From: DATBMA01 sp036555105
GTDB taxonomy: Bacteria > Actinomycetota > Acidimicrobiia > Spongiisociales > ZC4RG35
Reading direction: 5' to 3'
NCBI GenBank assembly: GCA_036555105.1
Contig: DATBMA010000112.1
Span: 1-5,955, forward strand
DNA length: 5,955 bases
The notes under the pieces were generated by a model, which was given only the letters and a program-made list of their open reading frames with translations, was not told where the DNA came from and did not search any database. Positions 1 through 5,700 of this stretch are shown here, piece after piece. Within the stretch, counting starts at the first letter, position 1. Every line of letters begins with the position of its first letter. The position numbers and the translations under genes are program-made.

Positions 1-48
1 GTCAACGCCGGGGTCGTGTTCGACCGGCTGGAGGAGCTGGATCTCTAG
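1..48 (+). CDS. C-terminal end of an unidentified protein (5' truncated)
   Basis: Frame 1 is open from the first base to a TAG at 46-48 and reads VNAGVVFDRLEELDL. Codon choice is GC-rich and compatible with the rest of the window, and the residue pattern looks like the amphipathic last helix of a soluble protein. The fragment is too short to name. A purine gene such as purB or purD would be plausible on neighbourhood grounds (purC lies 2.7 kb downstream), but nothing in the residues shows it. The next plus-strand gene begins 42 nt later with no convincing terminator in between, so the two might be cotranscribed. Confidence 0.5.
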   Translation, partial: VNAGVVFDRLEELDL

Positions 49-90
49 GCCCCCTCCCCGCCATGGCGGCACCTCCCCCAATCCGCCACC

Positions 91-573
91 ATGGTGCCGA
101 TGACGACCGAGCCCACCGCCCCCCAGCCGGCACAGCCCGCCATGGCGGCTCGAGCCCCGAGGAGTCGAGGCGCCCGCCGGTTCGGCTACATCGTTGCGAT
201 CGTCGTCAATGCCCTCATCCTGTGGGTGGCCAACAACCTGCTGGCTTGGGAGTGGCCGAAGTTCCTGACTTCGGAGTTCAATCAGGTCCTCCCCTACATC
301 AACGCGTCGCTCCTCATCACGATGATCGTCAACGCGGTGTGGTTGCTGTTCGACCCGCCTTGGTTCAGGTCCTTGGCCCAAGTCGGGCTCAACCTGATTG
401 CCATTCTCGCCACGGTCAAGCTCTATCAGGTTTTCCCGTTCGACTTCTCCGACTACCCGGGGAACCTGGAGACCGTCGCCCGGATCCTGATCGGACTGGC
501 GATCGTGGCCAGCGGCATCGCGATCCTCTCCCAGGTTTTCAAGTTGTTCCGACGGTCAGCCTCGCCGGCCTAG
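91..573 (+). CDS. Small four-helix integral membrane protein, function unknown
   Basis: The 160-residue product has a Pro/Ala-rich, positively charged N-terminal tail (residues 1-30, several Arg just before the membrane). Four hydrophobic segments follow at about 31-52, 68-88, 95-115 and 127-150, and the protein ends in a short basic tail (KLFRRSASPA). The Arg-rich tail and end suggest both termini are cytoplasmic. No signal peptidase site, catalytic motif or known transporter signature is visible, and I do not recognise the family. The start is uncertain: ATG 91, ATG 100 and ATG 142 are all in frame and none has a good Shine-Dalgarno, so a leaderless or weakly initiated message is possible. 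It converges with the ROK kinase gene, with only 19 nt between the two stop codons. An overlapping reading in another frame lacks membrane or domain character and is rejected. Confidence 0.8.
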   Translation: MVPMTTEPTAPQPAQPAMAARAPRSRGARRFGYIVAIVVNALILWVANNLLAWEWPKFLTSEFNQVLPYINASLLITMIVNAVWLLFDPPWFRSLAQVGLNLIAILATVKLYQVFPFDFSDYPGNLETVARILIGLAIVASGIAILSQVFKLFRRSASPA

Positions 574-597
574 GCGTTGCAGAGGCCATTGCCTAGG
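569..597. terminator. Possible bidirectional terminator, CCTAGGC/GCCTAGG inverted repeat
   Basis: A perfect 7-bp inverted repeat (569-575 and 591-597) with a 15-nt loop lies exactly between two convergent genes. Each arm contains CCTAGG, and the TAG stop of each gene lies within an arm (571-573 on plus, 595-593 on minus). There is no U-tract on either side, so intrinsic termination is only a suggestion. The arms are themselves palindromic, which makes the symmetry less surprising. Confidence 0.3.
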
Positions 598-1507
598 AGT
601 CGCCCATCACCAGCCAGGCAGCCCCTCTCACCCCGCTCGAGTCGCCGTGGAGATTGCGCATCAGCCGGGTGGCGACACTGTCGCTGAATATGTATTCACC
701 CCATGACAGCGGCACCGCGTCGTAGAGCTCGTCGACATTGCTCATGCCGCCGCCAAGAACCACCACCTCGGGATCGACGACGTTGATCACTGTGGCAAGG
801 CTTCTGGCCAGCCGGTTGACGTATCGGTGCAACGAGACGGCAGCGGCCTCCTCGCCCGCTCGCGCCGCCTCCACCACTTCGGGCGCATCAACCTCGCGGC
901 CACTCCTTTCCCGATAGTCACGGGACAGTCCGGCGCCTGACACGTAGGTCTCGATGCATCCCGCAAGCCCGCAGTAGCAATCGGGCCCGGTCCCCTCTTC
1001 CACGGTCGGCCAGGGCAAGGGGTTGTGGCCCCACTCCCCGGCAATGCCGTTCGGGCCCTCCAGCAGCCTGCCGTGGGAGACGACCCCGCCGCCGACTCCG
1101 GTGCCGATGATCACCCCGAAGGCGGATGCCACCCCGGCCGCAGCCCCGTCCCGCGCCTCCGACAGGACGAAGCAATCGGCGTCGTTGCGCATCACGACAT
1201 CGCGTTGGAGGCGGCCCTCCAGGTCGTCGTGGAATGGACGGCCATTGAGCCAGACCGAGTTCGAGTTGCGGATGAGACCGGTGAAGGGGCTGATCGATCC
1301 GGGTGTCCCGATCCCGATGGCATGGGTTCGATCTAGCCCGGCCTCGCCTTCAATCTGGTCGACCAGATTGGCAACGGCTTCGATCACCGCTTCGTACGAC
1401 TCGATCGGCGTGGGCACCCGGCGGCGCAAGATCTCGCTGCCGTCGGAGGCCAGCGCCGCCCCCTCGATCTTGCTTCCTCCGAGGTCGAGCCCCAGCGCCG
1501 CTCTCAT
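593..1507 (-). CDS. mak: ROK-family sugar kinase, Mak-like manno(fructo)kinase
   Basis: Predicted cytosolic ATP-dependent hexokinase of 304 residues (E. coli Mak has 302), phosphorylating fructose or mannose at the 6 position. Visible motifs: phosphate-binding DLGGSK (8-13); GTPGSISPFTG (67-77) followed by NSNSVWLNG (81-89), typical of the Mak/NagK branch; NDAD (108-111), whose D109 is the expected catalytic base; glycine-rich IIGTGVGGGV (133-142); GEWGHNPLPW (158-167); and the ROK zinc site H161 with CYCGLAGC (C177, C179, C184). LGGGMSNVD (251-259) and the C-terminal HGDSSGVRGAAWL (287-299) also match Mak as I recall it. The ATG overlaps the stop of the upstream LCP gene as ATGA (1504-1507), implying translational coupling. 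A GlcNAc or glucose kinase role cannot be excluded; ROK membership is secure, the exact sugar is inferred. Confidence 0.9.
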   Translation of the reverse strand: MRAALGLDLGGSKIEGAALASDGSEILRRRVPTPIESYEAVIEAVANLVDQIEGEAGLDRTHAIGIGTPGSISPFTGLIRNSNSVWLNGRPFHDDLEGRLQRDVVMRNDADCFVLSEARDGAAAGVASAFGVIIGTGVGGGVVSHGRLLEGPNGIAGEWGHNPLPWPTVEEGTGPDCYCGLAGCIETYVSGAGLSRDYRERSGREVDAPEVVEAARAGEEAAAVSLHRYVNRLARSLATVINVVDPEVVVLGGGMSNVDELYDAVPLSWGEYIFSDSVATRLMRNLHGDSSGVRGAAWLVMGDS

Positions 1508-2652
1508 GGCTCCGACGGTGCGTGGACCTCGGCCAGGAGATCGGCGAATGGCACCGATGGGATCAAGACCTGGGCTCCGCCCGGGGCGATGAAGTTGTCC
1601 GCCTGGACTTCGAAGCGCTTCACCTCATCCGTGGTGATGCCTCGATACTTCCATGCCAGCCTCACGGCGTCGGCCAATGACCACTCCGAGTCGAGCCGGA
1701 CCGAATTGGAGACCGCCCTGGCGATGTCATCGAACCGGGAGAGGCTCCCGAGCGAGGCCACCTTGGCGGCCAGCTTGAACATCACTTCCTGCTGATGGCG
1801 CTGGCGGCCGAAGTCCGATCCCACCACCTGCTTCCACTCCTCACCGATGAGTTGCTCCGTGTGCCGGGACCGGGCCCACGCCAGGGTGGTGCTGCCGTCG
1901 GCCTGGGTGCACCCGGCCGGGAGCTGGAGCTGGGACTTGATGTCCCGCGTCTCGTGGTCGACGCAGATGGTTATGCCGCCGAGGGCGTCGACCACCCGGG
2001 TGAAGCCGGCAAAGTCGACCCTGGCGACGTGGTCGACCTGGATGCCGGTGTAGTTGTGGATCATCACCGCCATCATCTCCAGGCCGGAAGCCACCCCCTC
2101 GCATCCGCCAAGACCCGTGTTGATGCGTGACCAGGTGCGGATGCAAGGATTGAAGAGATAGAGATCGCGGGGGATGTTGACCACGATGGGGGTGGATCCG
2201 TCGCTGGGAATCAACCCGAGGACGATGGCGTCGGCCAGGTGGCCGGTCTTGTCGGCCCCCAACAAGAGGTACGCGTCGAACATGTCGTCTGGCTGAGACG
2301 GGCTGAACGCGTTGGGATTGAACCGCTCCGTCTCGTCGCGTAGTTCGCCGAGTTGAGCAAGGATCTCCTCCTCGAGCTCAGCCGAGCTGAGGGCTCTGGC
2401 CGCCGAGCGCTCGATCAGCTCCCGCTGCTGATCAGTCAGTTGATCGCGAAGCTCCGCCCGGTCGTGCTGGACCTCGTCGGGGGTGCGGGCCTCGAGGGCC
2501 GCCCGCGCCGCCTGGGGGTTGAAGGACTCGTCGGCGACATTGGTGAACGTCCCGATGATCGTTGACAGCACAAATAGACCGACCCCCAGGAGGGTGCCGG
2601 CGAGTAGGCCCAAGAGAAGCCGCCACGGGTGGCGGCGTAAGTAGGCAAACAC
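1504..2652 (-). CDS. LytR-CpsA-Psr (LCP) family cell-wall ligase
   Basis: LCP enzymes transfer lipid-linked glycopolymers onto peptidoglycan on the outer face of the membrane. The 382-residue product has a short cytoplasmic basic N-terminus, one membrane anchor (about 12-36), a long charged, probably coiled-coil helix (about 46-111, rich in E, R, Q, A), and then the LCP domain (about 126-298). Motifs: LLLGAD (129-134), ADAIVLGL (140-147), NIPRDLYL (159-166), RINTGLGG (176-183), VDALGGITICVD (221-232), AWARSRH (258-264, the RxR pair) and DFGRQRHQQ (280-288). Four extracytoplasmic cysteines (170, 184, 230, 248) could form two disulfides. I chose GTG at 2652 over the upstream in-frame TTG at 2664 because GGGAG (2662-2658) sits 5 nt before the GTG. 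It is first in an operon with the ROK kinase and divergent from purC. Which polymer it attaches is unknown. Confidence 0.9.
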   Translation of the reverse strand: MFAYLRRHPWRLLLGLLAGTLLGVGLFVLSTIIGTFTNVADESFNPQAARAALEARTPDEVQHDRAELRDQLTDQQRELIERSAARALSSAELEEEILAQLGELRDETERFNPNAFSPSQPDDMFDAYLLLGADKTGHLADAIVLGLIPSDGSTPIVVNIPRDLYLFNPCIRTWSRINTGLGGCEGVASGLEMMAVMIHNYTGIQVDHVARVDFAGFTRVVDALGGITICVDHETRDIKSQLQLPAGCTQADGSTTLAWARSRHTEQLIGEEWKQVVGSDFGRQRHQQEVMFKLAAKVASLGSLSRFDDIARAVSNSVRLDSEWSLADAVRLAWKYRGITTDEVKRFEVQADNFIAPGGAQVLIPSVPFADLLAEVHAPSEP

Positions 2653-2711
2653 AGGGTCTCCCAATGCCGACGATACCTAACCGCAGATATGTAGATGTAC
2701 GCGCGACCCGG
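2653..2711. promoter_or_regulatory. Divergent promoter region between LCP-mak and purC-purS
   Basis: These 59 bp separate the two divergent start codons and must hold both promoters unless transcription starts inside the genes. The stretch is locally AT-richer (about 2664-2699). A TANNNT-type -10 candidate for the LCP operon is TATCGT on the minus strand (2675-2670). A weak one for purC is TATGTA (2688-2693). No good -35 is visible for either, and no clear Shine-Dalgarno precedes purC, so purC may have a very short leader. I see no purine riboswitch or PurR-type operator, and the space is too small for a riboswitch. Confidence 0.35.
2657..2662 (-). promoter_or_regulatory. Ribosome binding site that sets the LCP start at GTG 2652
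   Basis: On the minus strand GGGAGA (2662-2657) is followed by four bases (CCCT) and then GTG; measured from GGGAG the gap is 5 nt. The alternative TTG at 2664 would begin just upstream of this motif and has only a poor, distant TAGG before it. This supports the shorter protein. Confidence 0.55.
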
Positions 2712-3611
2712 ATGAATGTCGGGCCGCCCCTATCCTCGCTCGCCTTGGCACCTCTCACCCACATCGCCTCCGGCAAGGTTCGGGAGATCTACTCGATCGA
2801 CGACCGCCGCCTCTTGTTCGTCGCCACGGACCGCATCAGTGCATACGACGTGGTCCTCCCCGACCCCATCCCCGACAAGGGCAAGGTCCTCACCGGGCTC
2901 TCCCTCTTCTGGTTCCGGCATCTCCGGGTGCCGAACCACTTCCTCTCCGACGACCTGTCCGGGCTCGATTTGGAAGACGACCTGACAGGCCGGGCGATGG
3001 TCGTCCGTCGCGCCGAGGTGGTGCCGCTCGAGTGTGTCGTGCGCGGCTATCTGTACGGATCCTCCTGGCGGGAATACCGGGCCGGGGGGGGTCCCACCAC
3101 CGAGCACCTGCCCGCCGGACTGCAGTTGGCCGATCGGTTGGAGGAGCCGATCTTCACCCCCTCAACCAAGGCCACCGTCGGCCACGACGAGAACCTGGAT
3201 GAGGCCGGGGCTCGCCGTCTGGTGGGCGACGACCTCTATGACGAACTCAGACGCCGCTCGGTCGAGATCTATACGCACGCGGCCGAGCACGCATCCGCCC
3301 GGGGGGTGATCCTGGCCGACACCAAGTTCGAGTTCGGCTTCGACGGTGACGAGCTGCTGCTGGTGGACGAGGTCCTCACCCCGGACTCCTCCCGCTATTG
3401 GCCCGCCTCCGACTGGAAGCCCGGCACTGACCCCCCATCATTCGACAAGCAATTCGTCCGCTCCTGGCTGGACCAGTCCGGATGGGACCATTCCCCGCCC
3501 GCTCCGGTCCTGCCCGCTGACGTAGTCGCTGGAACCCGTTCGCGCTACGTCGAGGCATATCAGCTCATTACCGGCCGCAGCTTCGACCTATACCTCGGGG
3601 CCGGTTCATGA
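2712..3611 (+). CDS. purC: Phosphoribosylaminoimidazole-succinocarboxamide (SAICAR) synthase
   Basis: Cytosolic enzyme of de novo purine synthesis that condenses CAIR with aspartate using ATP to form SAICAR. The 299-residue product matches the length of the mycobacterial enzyme (297). Visible motifs: SGKVREIY (20-27), the N-terminal nucleotide-binding strand; ATDRISAYD (38-46); IPDKGKVLT (53-61); SAICAR synthetase signature 1, VVPLECVVRGYLYGS (103-117); FTPSTKA (148-154) and GHDEN (157-161); signature 2, LADTKFEFG (201-209); LVDEVLTPDSSRYWP (217-231); and SFDKQFVRSWL (243-253). ATG 2712 was chosen because it gives the family length; upstream in-frame starts run into the divergent LCP gene. 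Its TGA overlaps the purS ATG by 4 nt. An unusual run of eight G (3084-3091) lies in frame in the variable segment around residues 125-127 without disrupting it. Confidence 0.97.
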   Translation: MNVGPPLSSLALAPLTHIASGKVREIYSIDDRRLLFVATDRISAYDVVLPDPIPDKGKVLTGLSLFWFRHLRVPNHFLSDDLSGLDLEDDLTGRAMVVRRAEVVPLECVVRGYLYGSSWREYRAGGGPTTEHLPAGLQLADRLEEPIFTPSTKATVGHDENLDEAGARRLVGDDLYDELRRRSVEIYTHAAEHASARGVILADTKFEFGFDGDELLLVDEVLTPDSSRYWPASDWKPGTDPPSFDKQFVRSWLDQSGWDHSPPAPVLPADVVAGTRSRYVEAYQLITGRSFDLYLGAGS

Positions 3612-3868
3612 GAGTGGAGGTGGTCATCCATCGCCGGCCCGAGATCGCCGACCCCCAGGGCACGACCGTGCTCCGCGCCCTTCGTGACCTTGGATATGGC
3701 GAGGTCACCGCGGTCCGCTTCGACAAGGTGATCACACTCGAAGTCGACGGCGACGATCAGTCCGAGGTCGAGAAGCGTGTGGTTGAGATGTGTGAACGAC
3801 TCCTGGCAAATCCGGTGATCGAAGACTTCGAGGTGGTCATCCCAAGCACCGGGGCTCAGCCCCGATAG
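3608..3868 (+). CDS. purS: Phosphoribosylformylglycinamidine synthase subunit PurS
   Basis: PurS is the small bridging subunit that, with PurQ (glutaminase) and small-type PurL, forms the FGAM synthase complex of bacteria that lack the large single-chain PurL. The 86 residues fit the usual size of about 80-90. Typical elements are an N-terminal strand MRVEVVIHRR, DPQGTTVLRALRDLGY (15-30), the strand EVTAVRFDKVITLEV (32-46), and MCERLLANPVIEDFEVVI (61-78). The often-seen VRxGK is VRFDK here, with Asp39 in place of Gly. Start ATG 3608 overlaps the purC stop as ATGA, so translation is probably coupled. purQ and purL do not follow, so the partner subunits must be encoded elsewhere. Confidence 0.95.
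   Translation: MRVEVVIHRRPEIADPQGTTVLRALRDLGYGEVTAVRFDKVITLEVDGDDQSEVEKRVVEMCERLLANPVIEDFEVVIPSTGAQPR
3850..3864 (+). terminator. Short GC hairpin at the end of purS, possible terminator
   Basis: CGGGGC (3850-3855), loop TCA, GCCCCG (3859-3864) makes a perfect 6-bp GC stem ending two bases before the purS stop codon. There is no U-tract directly after it, only a pyrimidine-rich CTTTCTCCCCT at 3897-3907. Actinobacterial terminators can lack a U-tract, but this hairpin lies inside the coding sequence and may be incidental. Confidence 0.25.
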
Positions 3869-3941
3869 CTCGATCTGGCGCCCGGACATTTAGGGCCTTT
3901 CTCCCCTATTGAGGCTTCGCCTAGTCGACGAAGCTCGTCAC

Positions 3942-3947
3942 AGGAGG
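3942..3947 (+). promoter_or_regulatory. Near-perfect Shine-Dalgarno of the 132-aa gene
   Basis: AGGAGG followed by TG lies 6 nt before ATG 3954. It is the strongest ribosome binding site in the window and fixes the start at 3954 rather than the in-frame ATG at 3909, which would lie upstream of the site. It suggests efficient, independent translation. Confidence 0.8.
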
Positions 3948-3953
3948 TGTGCC

Positions 3954-4352
3954 ATGAGCGATAAGTCCGCAATCCTCATCGACAAGATCGACCAGGTCAC
4001 CGGTGACGCCGCCTTCCTGGAAGCAATTGGGCATCACGCCCTTCTGTGCCACGGACCAGGTGAGGACAGCATCTGCCCGCTCCTGACAGGCGAAGGCTGC
4101 AGCCTCTTAACCGAAGCCCACGGGATCTTGTTCGAATTGGACCTCGACCAGCCCCAGCACCGGGCGATATTGGCGCGGTACAAGCAGGTCGTCGCTGAGG
4201 ACGTGCCGATTCGAGTTGTGATCCGGCCCGATCAGGTCGGTCGATACCCGGAGCTGCTCAGAGGCCTCAAGGTCTCGACCCGTTCTCCTGGGAATGCCGA
4301 ACTGGATGGCCTCGCGGCCGAAACCGAGGCGGCCGAGTACTACCTGGGCTGA
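3954..4352 (+). CDS. Uncharacterised 132-aa protein with CHGP...CP...C motif
   Basis: I do not recognise this family. The product is acidic, with no signal peptide or membrane segment, so it is probably cytosolic. Residues 1-25 look helical; then come HHALLCHGPGEDSICPLL and TGEGCSLL with C32, C41 and C49 (spacing C-x8-C-x7-C) and H27, H28, H33. These could bind a metal or be redox active, but that is inference. From about residue 55 the alternation HGILFELDLD, HRAILARYKQV, PIRVVIRPDQ, YPELLRGLKV suggests an alpha/beta fold of response-regulator-receiver size, without the receiver's acidic pocket or DNA-binding end. The tail (115-132) is an acidic helix ending AEYYLG. It follows purS after 85 nt with its own strong ribosome binding site, and converges with the HNH gene. 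Pairing with purine synthesis is possible but nothing supports it beyond position. Confidence 0.85.
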   Translation: MSDKSAILIDKIDQVTGDAAFLEAIGHHALLCHGPGEDSICPLLTGEGCSLLTEAHGILFELDLDQPQHRAILARYKQVVAEDVPIRVVIRPDQVGRYPELLRGLKVSTRSPGNAELDGLAAETEAAEYYLG

Positions 4353-4449
4353 TTCAAGCCAGAGCCGGCTGTTGGGAACCTTCCAGGTACCAGGTGTTGA
4401 GCACTCCCTTGCCTTTCACCTCAAGAGCGACGCATGCGAAGGGCTCGGG
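4353..4449. other. Convergent intergenic spacer with no clear terminator
   Basis: These 97 bp separate the convergent 132-aa and HNH genes. The spacer holds small palindromes, AGCCGGCT (4363-4370) and CGCATGCG (4431-4438), and a short direct repeat CCAGGT (4383-4388 and 4390-4395). No stem longer than about 4 bp with a plausible loop and no U-tract was found, so termination here is not demonstrated. I see no small ORF or RNA gene. Confidence 0.4.
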
Positions 4450-5700
4450 CTATGGATCTTGCCACCGCGGTAGAGAGCGGATGATCTCGTGCAGCTCCCC
4501 GGGCACGAATGTTCTCGTCCGGGAGTCGAACTCGATCCAAGGCGAGGGCCATGGCGGAGACGGATTGGAGGTCAGCTCGGTGCCGTCAGGCCGGAAGAAG
4601 CGAAGGCTCCCCGGCATCCCGCGTACGGTCCAACCTGCCTCGTGGACCAGGGTGTGGTGATGGCGGCAGAGCAGGCAAAGGTTGTCGACCTCGGTCTCGC
4701 CACCGTCCATCCAGGGCTTCAGGTGGTGGACATCGCACCAGCTGGGCTGGCGATCGCAGCTAGGGAACACGCATCTTCGATCCCTGGCCACCACCGCAGT
4801 GCGCATCCCCGGCGTCACCAGGCGCTTGGTCCTGCCGACATCGAGCGGTCGTGATCCCGGTCCGAATACGACCCGGGTCAGCTTCGAGTCGCAACAAAGG
4901 CGTCTGAGCGCCTCGTCCGTGAGGAAGGTGCCCGTCGTCGTCTCTGAGATCCCGGAGGCTTCCCCCGCCAGCCGGTCGAAGTCGACGTGCACGACTAGCT
5001 CGGGGCGATCGGATGCCCCGTTGAGGATGTCGACCAGGGCATCGGCCCGTCTGGCGGCCGCCGAACGGGAGTCGCCCACCGCCGGTGGTCCCGGTTCGAG
5101 CTCGGCCCGGAGTCGCTCTCCAGCCTCGAGGTCGAGCCAGCCGGAGATCCGGACCATCTCACCGTCGCGGCGCAGGTTGAGCGACCGCGCCTCCCGGATG
5201 AGGCCACGGTCCACCTCCAAGTCCTCAGGAGCGAGGGCGGCGAGCCAGTAGTCAAGGTGCTTCTTGAGGTCGGCCACCAACGCGATGTCCATGGCGGTCT
5301 CCACCAGTGCTCCCTCATCGGCGGCGAACGCTTCGGAGGCAATCGCTCTGGCTTCCAGAAGGACGTCGACCTTGGCGCCGGACAGGGCACCCCTGGCATA
5401 GGCCAGAGCAACGAGTGGTGCCTCCGCCAGCCCGTTTCCCCGGTGGACCAGCTGGTGGGCTTCGCCGGCGTACAGCGACATCCGGTGCTTCAACATTGCC
5501 GTCATCGAGGAGTACCCGTCATGTGAATGGGCCCCGCAGGCCCCGGCCCGTTGGACCAACTCGGCCGCCCGGGCTTCCAGGCGATGGCGATGGGCGAGGA
5601 CCGATTCCAGCTCGTCGAGCAGGTCCTCCGGGGCAGTCTCCGGGGGGATCGGCCAGTCCCGCCCGCCCGGGGCTCTGATTACAGTAGATGTGTCGAACAT
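4450..5700 (-). CDS. DUF222 domain and HNH endonuclease-like protein (13E12 family)
   Basis: The 416-residue product has the two-part layout of the actinobacterial 13E12/DUF222-HNH family. The N-terminal helical DUF222 region spans about residues 20-290, including AGACGAHSHDGYSSMTAML, the LSGAKVDVLLEA segment and ADALVDIL. The C-terminal HNH domain lies at about 298-360. In it RDRRCVFPSC (C310, C315), CDVHHLKPW (C322, H325, H326), DNLCLLC (N340, C342, C345) and HHHTLVHEAGW (H347-H349, H353) give an intact HNH core and a likely Cys4 zinc site. No key residue is missing and the length is normal, so the gene looks intact. ATG 5700 was chosen because MFDTS is a family-like start; the in-frame ATG at 5817 would add 39 unconserved-looking residues and run through the SOS box. 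No Shine-Dalgarno precedes it, so leaderless translation is likely. DNA nicking or cleavage is inferred from HNH; the cellular role of the family is unknown. Confidence 0.93.
   Translation of the reverse strand: MFDTSTVIRAPGGRDWPIPPETAPEDLLDELESVLAHRHRLEARAAELVQRAGACGAHSHDGYSSMTAMLKHRMSLYAGEAHQLVHRGNGLAEAPLVALAYARGALSGAKVDVLLEARAIASEAFAADEGALVETAMDIALVADLKKHLDYWLAALAPEDLEVDRGLIREARSLNLRRDGEMVRISGWLDLEAGERLRAELEPGPPAVGDSRSAAARRADALVDILNGASDRPELVVHVDFDRLAGEASGISETTTGTFLTDEALRRLCCDSKLTRVVFGPGSRPLDVGRTKRLVTPGMRTAVVARDRRCVFPSCDRQPSWCDVHHLKPWMDGGETEVDNLCLLCRHHHTLVHEAGWTVRGMPGSLRFFRPDGTELTSNPSPPWPSPWIEFDSRTRTFVPGELHEIIRSLPRWQDP

Noticed and set aside
64..88. TGGCGG/CCGCCA inverted repeat as a terminator for the left-edge gene
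   Set aside because: The stem is only 6 bp with a 13-nt loop and no U-tract, and it overlaps the start region of the next gene.
85..94. GCCACCATGG at the membrane-protein start equals the eukaryotic Kozak consensus
   Set aside because: All genes around it are plainly bacterial and the match is expected by chance in GC-rich sequence; no cloning-vector or eukaryotic feature accompanies it.
1023..1592. Long plus-strand open frames opposite the ROK and LCP genes
   Set aside because: They are antisense shadows of GC-rich coding sequence, low-complexity in Pro, Arg and Ser, with no domain character.
2562..2711. N-terminal extension of PurC by 50 residues from an upstream in-frame start
   Set aside because: It overlaps the divergent LCP coding region and has no PurC-like residues; the protein from ATG 2712 already has the family length.
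3881..3904. GCCC...GGGC followed by CTTTCTC as a terminator after purS
   Set aside because: The stem is only 4 bp with a large loop; too weak to call.
3909..3953. Fifteen-residue N-terminal extension of the 132-aa protein from ATG 3909
   Set aside because: The strong AGGAGG at 3942-3947 would lie inside the coding region, so ATG 3954 is the better start.
4682..5251. Plus-strand open frame of 189 codons opposite the HNH gene
   Set aside because: It is rich in Ser, Arg and Pro and mirrors the third-position GC bias of the real gene on the other strand.
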